Assembly: GCA_002342685.1 (NCBI GenBank)
Contig: DDQN01000030.1
Span: forward strand, 1-20,301
DNA length: 20,301 nt
Direction of reading: 5' to 3'
Source: Vibrio sp. UBA2441
Lineage (GTDB): Bacteria > Pseudomonadota > Gammaproteobacteria > Enterobacterales > Vibrionaceae
The notes under the pieces are model-generated. The model was given only the letters and a program-made list of their open reading frames with translations, was not told where the DNA came from and made no database searches. A program made the position numbers and the translations under genes. Shown one piece after another: positions 12,243 to 19,367 of the stretch; the first letter of the stretch is position 1; each line of letters begins with the position of its first letter.

Positions 12243-13603
12243 GCCTGCTACAAGAAGAAAGAGAAATCATACTAAGCAATGAGTATGTTGACACCTTTGA
12301 TTTTGATGAAGTAAAAGAGTTCGTTACCAACGCCAATAAAGAACTGTTTATCTCGCACCATTTTAAAAACAAAGACAAAATGCTGGTGCAACCTCGCGGT
12401 GGCTTTCCTACCTATAAAAAGCAGTTTGCCCTTAACGAATTTTTTGTTAATGCCAATGTAGATGTACTGCCGCTCACTATCGATTCCAATACGCGTCTCA
12501 ATGACTACGGCACAGCAAAAAAAATGCTTCGCCTGAGCGAAGAAAACGACGTCGATATGCTCAATGGTTACCCTTTGGTGAATCACGGCTACCGCACTAC
12601 ACGAAAAATGATCACCCACTTTAATAAGCCCGTTAGTCTAAGACACGGTACGCCAGACGCAAGGTTACTGATTGAAACAGCTATCGCTTCCGGTATTTTC
12701 GAGATTGAAGGCGGTCCGATCACTTACCTGCTGCCTTACTCTAAAAATTTCCCGTTAGACAAAGCCTTTATGTACTGGAAGTATGTAGAGAGAGTATGTG
12801 CGAACTACTCAAAGCTGAACGAGCCCATTAACCGTGAATCTTTTGGACCACTTACGGCGACTTTGGTGCCACCTTCCATCACTATTGTTATCCAGTTGCT
12901 TGAAATGCTTCTTTCTTTAGAAGAAGGCGTAAAATCATTCTCGGTTTCGTTTTCGCAGCAAGGGTCAATGAACCAGGATATCGTTACTGGTGCGGTTATA
13001 AAAAAACTGGCAAGACACTATGCACAAGCCATTGGTTGTGGTGATGCCAGTATCCATCTGGTTTATCACCAATGGATGGGCGCTTTCCCTACCGATAAAA
13101 GCTTTGCAGAACAGTTGATCAACATGTCTACGGTTATCGCATCTATGGTCGGTGCCGACAAAATCATTACCAAAACTCGTGAAGAAGCGGCAGGTATACC
13201 AACCAAAGAAGCCAACGCAAAAACGGTTGCTGATACTCAGTACACATTACGTATTCTTAATGGTTTGCCTAATATTGTTGACGAGCAAGAAGAAGAGATA
13301 TTAACAGCAGAAGTAATGGCTATTATGGAAGCCGTGTTCAATGACCCTGCCGACACTTTATGGCGTAAAGTATTTAACTGCATTAAGAGTGGCATTATTG
13401 ATGTACCATTCTCTCCGCATATCATCAATCACAATAAGATGATTACCATTCGTGATGCCAATAAAAATATCCGTATCATCGACAGAGGCGGTGTGCCTAT
13501 CCCCGATCGCTGCTTCGAGTATGAACGCGCACAATGCGACCTTAACAAAGACACCACCAGCATTGTTAACGATATAATTCATGATATAGGTATTATGCAA
13601 TGA
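12239..13603 (+). CDS. glmE: Glutamate mutase (methylaspartate mutase) E subunit, catalytic
   Basis: This 454-residue TIM-barrel catalytic subunit generates radicals from adenosylcobalamin held by the S subunit and shifts the glycyl group of glutamate. Compared with Clostridium cochlearium GlmE as I recall it, all named active-site residues are present at a constant offset of 13-14: the arginine claw Arg53, Arg86 and Arg135 (66, 100, 149), His136, Glu157 in the EGGPITY motif, Tyr163, Tyr167, then Lys308, Lys312 and Glu316 in the DKIITKTREEAAGIPTKEAN region. The protein is about 30 residues shorter than the clostridial one, mostly at the termini. It overlaps both neighbours by 4 bases (ATGA), so S, E and L are made together. 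Activity as a true mutase is well supported. Confidence 0.95.
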   Translation: MSLLQEEREIILSNEYVDTFDFDEVKEFVTNANKELFISHHFKNKDKMLVQPRGGFPTYKKQFALNEFFVNANVDVLPLTIDSNTRLNDYGTAKKMLRLSEENDVDMLNGYPLVNHGYRTTRKMITHFNKPVSLRHGTPDARLLIETAIASGIFEIEGGPITYLLPYSKNFPLDKAFMYWKYVERVCANYSKLNEPINRESFGPLTATLVPPSITIVIQLLEMLLSLEEGVKSFSVSFSQQGSMNQDIVTGAVIKKLARHYAQAIGCGDASIHLVYHQWMGAFPTDKSFAEQLINMSTVIASMVGADKIITKTREEAAGIPTKEANAKTVADTQYTLRILNGLPNIVDEQEEEILTAEVMAIMEAVFNDPADTLWRKVFNCIKSGIIDVPFSPHIINHNKMITIRDANKNIRIIDRGGVPIPDRCFEYERAQCDLNKDTTSIVNDIIHDIGIMQ

Positions 13604-14814
13604 GCCAGAAAAACGATACAAACAACCAACTGTATATCGATATAGGCAGTACCTATTTTAAGGTCTCTGACTTACAACAAATTGAACAACATTTTCGTGA
13701 CTTCAACAAAGACATTCTTGACGACCTGATGCACAAATGTGGCTCTATAGTCAGTCAGTTTGACAGAGAAGATATCCATATCTGCTCGTCAGCTAACGGA
13801 GGTTTGAGCACACTGATTATTGGTGTCACTAACTCTTTCTCACTGAAGTACGCCACCAACATTGCATTTAATTCGGGTATCAACATTATCGATACCATTC
13901 TTTATCAGAACATTGCTGACTACTCCGTTCCGAGTGATCTGGTGGATGTCGTTATCGTGGTCGGTGGCATTGACAATAACGGTGGAATCTTCGATGAGGC
14001 ACTTTATAACTATTTAAGTCAACTTCAGTATTCCAATATTGTCTATGTGGGTAATGAACTTGATGGCAAATCTATTGGAGAGAAGGTAGACAATTTAGTC
14101 ACGCTACCCAATATCATTGATAGTCGGCTACATATTGTTGAAGACCACCTTAAAGAGTATCTAACTAACCTTTACCAGCAAGATATTGAAGGTAAAGAAG
14201 ATATTAAGAGCCTGTATCAAATTACCTCAAATCAGATTTTCTCGACACCGTATATCGTGAATCAGGCTTTACCTTATGTAGATGCGAGTTTCTCTGTGGT
14301 TGACCCGTTTATCGTTCTCGACATCGGTGGTGCAACAACAGATATTCACTACTCTAAAGACTTGGTATTCGACGACAATATCGTGACTGAAAACGAATAC
14401 GACCGTCTGGTTTTCAAAAAGTTAGGCGTATATAAGTCTAAGCAGTCACTTATTTTTGCGGCGCAAAACAATGAGTTTGTTTACGAACTTTTAATGCACC
14501 TAAAAGTCACCGAAAACATCTTCGAAGAGCAAGGTGAAAAAGCGACTAAAATATTGATGCAGCTGGCGATCTTTTTGGTGTTGTGCAAAATATCTCACTA
14601 CCGAAAAGCGTATATTAACCTGAAGTTACTGGCGATTAACTCTATTGTAATCACAGGTGGTATCACCAAAGTGCTTTCAGTAGATGAAATTGAAGACATC
14701 ATCGCTTTTTTCTATAAAAAAATCATGACGTCCGATCATAAGCCTGTAACGATTCTTGACAGCAACTATGATATTTGGACTTTAGGCGCAAAAGGAAAAC
14801 TAGAATGTCAATAA
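13600..14814 (+). CDS. MutL/GlmL-type reactivation factor of glutamate mutase
   Basis: A 404-residue protein of the ASKHA (actin/hexokinase) fold that accompanies S/E glutamate mutases as MutL/GlmL, thought to exchange damaged cobalamin with ATP use. The nucleotide-binding motifs are visible: YIDIGSTYFKV (12-22, phosphate 1), SSANGGLSTLIIG (63-75), VVGGIDNNGG (120-129), VLDIGGATTDIH (239-250, phosphate 2) and VITGGITK in the last quarter (adenosine motif). It is shorter than the usual 450-470 residues. It overlaps the E gene by 4 bases and the ligase gene by 10 bases. It is not related to DNA mismatch repair MutL despite the name. Confidence 0.88.
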   Translation: MSQKNDTNNQLYIDIGSTYFKVSDLQQIEQHFRDFNKDILDDLMHKCGSIVSQFDREDIHICSSANGGLSTLIIGVTNSFSLKYATNIAFNSGINIIDTILYQNIADYSVPSDLVDVVIVVGGIDNNGGIFDEALYNYLSQLQYSNIVYVGNELDGKSIGEKVDNLVTLPNIIDSRLHIVEDHLKEYLTNLYQQDIEGKEDIKSLYQITSNQIFSTPYIVNQALPYVDASFSVVDPFIVLDIGGATTDIHYSKDLVFDDNIVTENEYDRLVFKKLGVYKSKQSLIFAAQNNEFVYELLMHLKVTENIFEEQGEKATKILMQLAIFLVLCKISHYRKAYINLKLLAINSIVITGGITKVLSVDEIEDIIAFFYKKIMTSDHKPVTILDSNYDIWTLGAKGKLECQ

Positions 14815-16376
14815 ACTGTATTCGAACCCTATTGGAAGATGCCGCAGAGACGCATGCAGATAAAACCGCCATCGTGTTAAACAATAACTCGGTGACCTAC
14901 GCAGAACTAATGAAAAAAGTGAATCAGGTTGCCCTTTACTTAAAGGAACTTGGCCTACCAAAAAACACTCGTATTGGGATCTATTCCAGTAAGCGTATTG
15001 AGCAGATGATTGCTGATTTAGCCGTGCTTTCAACCGATTACATATTGGTTCCGATGAGCAAAATGTTGAAACCTGAGCAGGTCGAGTACATCATCAAAGA
15101 CTGTGATATCAAGTGTATTATCACCGACAACCTGAAACTAGAAAGCATCGAAGAAATTGCCTTTGAAGGGCATATTATCTCTTACGATACCGCCAGCAAA
15201 GAAATCGCCTCTTTTGAAGAGATCTATAAGTACTATAACAAACCTTATCAGTGTGACATCAATGGCCACGACTCCGCCGTCATCACCTACTCTTTTGGCT
15301 TATCTGGCACACCAAAGGGCATTGTGATTTCTCACCGGAATCTAATCGATTCTGCCAGAGTGGTTTCTCTGTACCTGAAACTAAAAACCGACGACGTTAT
15401 CTCCGGCGTACTGTTTTTTAACTTAGATTATGGATTAAATCAGCTTTTCTGTTCGATATACAAAAAAGCGACACTGGCACTACATCGCTTTATTTTGCCA
15501 GAAGATTTTTTCAACCATCTGATAGATGACAAAGTCACTGTACTTCCGGTTATGCCTGTCTATATATCTCAAATGTTTGATGAAGAGTCGACTCGGATCC
15601 CAAGTGCAGAGCTGTTTGATAACGTGAAAACCATCACTTCATCCGGCGGTAATGTCACCACCAGAATGATTGACGATTGTAAACATACTTTCCGTAATGC
15701 TGATTTTTACTCAATGCACGGTTTAACAGAAGCCTTCCGTTCTACTTATCTGGACCCATCCCAAGTACAGATACGTCCGAACTCAATCGGAAAGCCAATA
15801 CCCGATGTAGAACTCTATGTGGTAAATGAAGATGGAAAAGAGTGCGCTCCACGTGAAGTCGGAGAACTTATTCATCGCGGTGGTTATATTTATAAAGGCT
15901 ACTGGAATGCGCCCGAGGAGACAGCTGAACGATTAAAGTCGGTTTCTATCCTAAAAGATGTGATCGATTTAGAAGGCCAACTTGTTGATGAAACGGTCGT
16001 CGCTACTGGTGATTACGTTTATAAAGATGAAGAAGGTTACTTCTACTTTGTATCCAGAAACGATGACATGATCAAAACCCGTGGCTATCGTGTATCGCCA
16101 TATGAAGTAGAGTCCGTTGTAGAGAAAAACATCCCTGCCATTGATCGTTGTGCGGTATTTGGCGTAGATAACGAGCTGATCGAAGAAGAAATTGTTCTGG
16201 TCTACTCGGCAGTGAATCAACTGAATGAAAAAGAAATTCTGTTTGAGCTAAATAAACATTTAGCCTCTTACATGATTCCAAATAAAGTGGTGTATAAGAA
16301 ATTTATGCCACTGTTGCAAAACGACAAAAACCGAGTCAACAAAGAGGCACTAAAACAGGAGCTTTCGGGTTACTGA
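14805..16376 (+). CDS. AMP-forming acyl/aminoacyl ligase (ANL superfamily)
   Basis: The protein has 523 residues from the ATG at 14805, which has AAAGGA (14791-14796) eight bases upstream; an in-frame ATG at 14775 lies inside the previous gene without such a site. It activates a carboxylate with ATP. The P-loop is an unusual SFGLSGTPKG (163-172). FFNLDYGLNQL (204-214) resembles the FDYGLNQL motif of ligases associated with exosortase A clusters, which are thought to load carrier proteins. YSMHGLTE (302-309), TGDYVYKDEEG (401-411), RNDDMIKTRGYRVSPYEVE (418-436) and the C-terminal lysine in NDKNR (Lys508) complete the set, so it should be active. No carrier protein, thioesterase or condensation gene is in view. 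In context its substrate may be 3-methylaspartate; this is inference. Confidence 0.88.
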   Translation: MSINCIRTLLEDAAETHADKTAIVLNNNSVTYAELMKKVNQVALYLKELGLPKNTRIGIYSSKRIEQMIADLAVLSTDYILVPMSKMLKPEQVEYIIKDCDIKCIITDNLKLESIEEIAFEGHIISYDTASKEIASFEEIYKYYNKPYQCDINGHDSAVITYSFGLSGTPKGIVISHRNLIDSARVVSLYLKLKTDDVISGVLFFNLDYGLNQLFCSIYKKATLALHRFILPEDFFNHLIDDKVTVLPVMPVYISQMFDEESTRIPSAELFDNVKTITSSGGNVTTRMIDDCKHTFRNADFYSMHGLTEAFRSTYLDPSQVQIRPNSIGKPIPDVELYVVNEDGKECAPREVGELIHRGGYIYKGYWNAPEETAERLKSVSILKDVIDLEGQLVDETVVATGDYVYKDEEGYFYFVSRNDDMIKTRGYRVSPYEVESVVEKNIPAIDRCAVFGVDNELIEEEIVLVYSAVNQLNEKEILFELNKHLASYMIPNKVVYKKFMPLLQNDKNRVNKEALKQELSGY

Positions 16377-16428
16377 TTGCGCCCGGAACACTATTTTTCT
16401 CTACCCTGTAAATAATTATCTGCAATAT

Positions 16429-16460
16429 GCCCTAGAGCAAGTATACACTTGTTCTAGGGC
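16429..16460. terminator. Bidirectional hairpin between convergent genes
   Basis: GCCCTAGAGCAAGT (16429-16442) and ACTTGTTCTAGGGC (16447-16460) form a 14-bp stem with one G-U pair and a 4-base loop. It lies between the end of the ligase gene and the end of the convergent binding-protein gene. No real T-run follows on either strand, so efficiency is uncertain. Confidence 0.7.
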
Positions 16461-16496
16461 TCACTGCTTCTGCTCAGAGGCAGCTTATAAATCAAC

Positions 16497-17264
16497 CTAA
16501 TACAGATAAATATTAATTAATTCTTCGTATCTACCTGACGCTTTTAACTCATCGAGTGCCATTTGCCATTTTTTAATAACGTCATCGGCATGGTCTTTTG
16601 AGAACGCAATATACCCTGTATTTACTTGAACAATAACGGAAGTTCGTTGTATATCATCCGAGTCGACTTCCGCTTCTCTCATCATCGCTTCTAAAAGTGA
16701 ATCGCTTACAGGAACCAAATCCATTCGGCCGGAAGCTACCATTTTCAAACAGGTAGCCCAATGATTAATTTCAAACAGGTTTGTGAAACCTTGGCTGGTT
16801 AAATTCTCATACTGAGCAGTCCCACGCATGACACAAATTCGATCGACAAAACGTGCCTGAGAGAAAGACTGAATATGCGGCCTTTTATTCTTTGACTGAT
16901 AAAAATAGACATTATCAACCTGAAGAGGGCCAACCCATTTATATAAGTGCTCTCTTGCTTCAGTTCGAGTAATGTTAAAAAGCGCCATCTTTGGTTCTTT
17001 TAAGGCAACCCTACCGCGCTTGAACGGCACTATTTCAAATCTCACCGGATGTTCCATTAGGATCATCATTTCTCTGACAAGTTCGATATTGAAAGCACGC
17101 CTCCCTCCATCTTCCTCCCCACGCAACTCGCCATTACTATTTATGTATACTTTGCCTTCAACGCTATGGGTCATAAATGTCGTTTTGCCCTCGTAGGCAA
17201 ATGCAGACCCCAAAGATAAATCAAGTAAGCTCAATACAATAAGCCCTTGAATCGTTTTCAGCAT
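16497..17264 (-). CDS. Periplasmic solute-binding protein, ABC-type family 3-like
   Basis: This 255-residue protein has a clear signal peptide: a Lys, a hydrophobic core and cleavage after AFA (residue 23). The remainder resembles the family-3 binding-protein fold: an early RRAFNIELVREMM segment, VPFKRGRVAL, a middle TRTEAREHLYKWVGPL, and MRGTAQYENLTSQGF and LKMVASGRMDLVPVSD toward the end. Such stand-alone proteins in Vibrio and Shewanella lack transporter genes, as here, and their ligands are generally unknown. They may feed sensor proteins rather than import systems. The start has GGAGG upstream at a slightly long distance. It is 225 bp from the next gene, an AraC regulator on the same strand, so it may not be co-transcribed. 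Confidence 0.75.
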   Translation of the reverse strand: MLKTIQGLIVLSLLDLSLGSAFAYEGKTTFMTHSVEGKVYINSNGELRGEEDGGRRAFNIELVREMMILMEHPVRFEIVPFKRGRVALKEPKMALFNITRTEAREHLYKWVGPLQVDNVYFYQSKNKRPHIQSFSQARFVDRICVMRGTAQYENLTSQGFTNLFEINHWATCLKMVASGRMDLVPVSDSLLEAMMREAEVDSDDIQRTSVIVQVNTGYIAFSKDHADDVIKKWQMALDELKASGRYEELINIYLY

Positions 17265-17489
17265 AAGTACTATACCTCCACCACTTCATACCAATAGAGT
17301 TTAGGAATCAAGGTTCAACTCCTCGAAACAAAAACCATCAATTAAATATTAGTATAGTATCCAAGGCGTACGCGGTGTGATTGATAATCATGGTAACTCA
17401 TTGATTGGATATCGTACTAAAACAATCTCACGGATCGAATTAGCTATCACACCTGTCTCCATTGAATCTTTAGATTGACTGATGCAGAC

Positions 17490-18380
17490 TCACACCCCTT
17501 GTCGGTAGTGTTTAGGGGCCACATTGTAGTATCGGTTAAATTGATTGGAAAATTCATATTGAGAGGCATAACCAAGCTCAGCGGAGATCTCAGAGATGCG
17601 CATGCCCGTAGCCCGTAGGAGTCGGCAAGCTTCATCCATTCGCTTTCTGATCAAGTATTCGCGCGGAGAAACTCCCAAGTGTTTTTTAAACGCTTTACGG
17701 AAAGTCTCATAACCCCAGCCGTTTTCTTGGCAATATTCCTTCAGGTCAAAGCGTGTGGCATAACGTTGTTCAAAGTCATCCAGACATTTCTTGATCATAT
17801 TGTCGGGAATAATCTCTTCGCTCTGATGAGTAAATAATGAACGCAGGATATTCAAATAGCTGAGATAGGCATCAAAAACCTCTTCTTCTGTACCCTTTTT
17901 CAACAATTCCATAAGTGACTCCAACTCCGCAGAAATTGGACTCATTAAATCACTTTTATACACCGGAACATCCCGCTGTATGAGCAACATTGCACTCAAG
18001 TGTTCATACAGCTCTTCATTACAGTCCAGATAATACTCTTTCCAACCACTTTGCGGATCAATAAGCGTAGTGTGTTTAACCCAGGGCTGGCGCTGAAAAA
18101 TAGAACCAGCACGCAACGAATACGTTTTTCCGGACTCGTCGATATACCGACCCTTACCGTTAACAACATATACCAGAGAATAAAAAGGAAACTTGGTATC
18201 GATGTGGTCAGTTTCTACACCTGTTTTGTTTAGAAACCCGCAGCCAATCCAGTTTTTTGAATTACCAATGGTTCGGGAAAAATTAAGGGACAGCTCGCGG
18301 TTATAATCATCATGCGGCAGCAAACTTTTAGAACAGACGGACGCTTTGGCAAGAAACTTATGCTGGTTTTTCTCTGTCAT
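17490..18380 (-). CDS. AraC-family transcriptional regulator
   Basis: This 296-residue protein has an N-terminal cupin-like effector domain (about 25-170; note YVVNGKGRYIDESGKTYSLR) and a C-terminal double helix-turn-helix (about 190-294). The signature runs from MDEACRLLRATGMRISEISA to GYASQYEFSNQFNRYY and ends in YNVAPKHYR. It probably binds a sugar or other small ligand and controls a nearby promoter. The ATG has AAGG upstream. The only divergent frame is a 72-codon one of doubtful status, so its target is unclear; the binding-protein gene downstream on the same strand is the nearest candidate. Confidence 0.9.
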   Translation of the reverse strand: MTEKNQHKFLAKASVCSKSLLPHDDYNRELSLNFSRTIGNSKNWIGCGFLNKTGVETDHIDTKFPFYSLVYVVNGKGRYIDESGKTYSLRAGSIFQRQPWVKHTTLIDPQSGWKEYYLDCNEELYEHLSAMLLIQRDVPVYKSDLMSPISAELESLMELLKKGTEEEVFDAYLSYLNILRSLFTHQSEEIIPDNMIKKCLDDFEQRYATRFDLKEYCQENGWGYETFRKAFKKHLGVSPREYLIRKRMDEACRLLRATGMRISEISAELGYASQYEFSNQFNRYYNVAPKHYRQGV

Positions 18381-18503
18381 GTTTGCCTTCTCTCTTGATC
18401 AAAACAAATACCATTAAGCATATCTATTTTACCAAACGTGACATTTTGGTTTGTGATAACCCCTGTAGAATAACAAACAGATCCAACAACAGGGACAAAC
18501 ACT

Positions 18504-18722
18504 ATGAGACAGTCAACCCATAAACCGAATTGCACCATCAAAAACAGAGCTACCAATGGGCATATTAATGAACACCATCGTCTATCCCTTTTCGTTGCCG
18601 TCGTTCAGCATTCAATTAAAACAGTGGCCATGGCAAACAAAATATTCCAAGCATTGGAGGCACGTGGTCTGGAGGCACTTCTGCTCATCATTCCATGCGC
18701 CATCGCATTGCTGTTCCTATAA
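18504..18722 (+). CDS. Possible small protein with hydrophobic C terminus
   Basis: A 72-codon open frame divergent from the AraC gene. An AGGGA (18489-18493) lies at a fair distance before the ATG. The N-terminal half is polar and basic. The last 15 residues (ALLLIIPCAIALLFL) could be a single membrane anchor. I recognise no family. A frame of similar length overlaps it in another phase (18556-18780), so the evidence for coding is slight. It could be the remnant of a longer gene that the AraC regulator once controlled. Confidence 0.3.
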   Translation: MRQSTHKPNCTIKNRATNGHINEHHRLSLFVAVVQHSIKTVAMANKIFQALEARGLEALLLIIPCAIALLFL

Positions 18723-19367
18723 GTTGAGAATGAACCAAGGCATGATCTGGCCTGAACGACTGTCAGCTCAGGTCAAATAGTTCACCCTGACTTCGAGTTT
18801 AGAAAGCTCCAATGCATACCACGAATTCTCATTTCCTATTGAAGTGAAGAAAGCAGCCTGAATTTCAGCCTATTAGCACTGGCAATTCATGGCAATTCAT
18901 GGCAACTCATGGCAACTAACCTACAGATAAGACCAACAATCGATCAATACTCAACCAGTGATTAACTTAAATTACCCATAAACATACAAACATGAGTATT
19001 CCCCTGATGAAAAATTGCTAATTTACAATACAAGCACACCTTTACCAAGTCACAAAAATACTAAAATCTCATATACAGCATTAGCCAATGACATTTTCTA
19101 CAGCTATAGCAACAAAATCGAAAAAAACAACCAAAAAAGCCAGAAAACCCATTTGAAAACAACAAGTTATAGACCACAAATCATTATATAACCAGTGCAA
19201 TGAAGTGTGTAGAACGAGGAAGTATGAAGATATTCAACTTCAGTGTAAGAATGAATCATGACTATTGTGTAATATAATGGACAAGCCCTCAGATTCTTCA
19301 ACTCAAAGAGTGTTACAATAGCAACAGTGGTCTAGTAGACTATTCCTATAAAAAATAGATAAAATTC
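18723..19367. other. AT-rich gene-poor region
   Basis: About 645 bases without a convincing gene. It holds a hairpin-like TGGCCTGA...TCAGGTCA (18749-18776 region), the 10-bp tandem repeat at 18881-18917, and a 17-codon frame (19224-19277) preceded by GAGG. A TGTGTAATATAAT sequence (about 19266-19278) resembles an extended -10 and could serve the kinase gene downstream. Base composition is visibly richer in A and T than the rest of the window. Confidence 0.6.
18881..18917. repeat. Tandem 10-bp repeat, 3.7 copies of GGCAAYTCAT
   Basis: Units at 18881, 18891 and 18901 read GGCAATTCAT, GGCAATTCAT and GGCAACTCAT, followed by a partial GGCAACT. The repeat is non-coding and could vary in copy number by slippage. 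Confidence 0.9.

Noticed and set aside
12272..12619. A 115-codon antisense frame inside the E subunit gene, and similar antisense frames in other genes.
   Set aside because: They mirror strongly conserved genes on the other strand and have no recognisable domains.
14775..14804. Earlier in-frame ATG (14775) as the ligase start.
   Set aside because: It lies well within the reactivase gene and has no ribosome site, while ATG 14805 has AAAGGA at the right distance and matches the family N terminus.
18556..18780. A 74-codon frame overlapping the 72-codon one in another phase.
   Set aside because: Its composition (many Trp, His, Cys) is unlike a real protein and it has no ribosome site.
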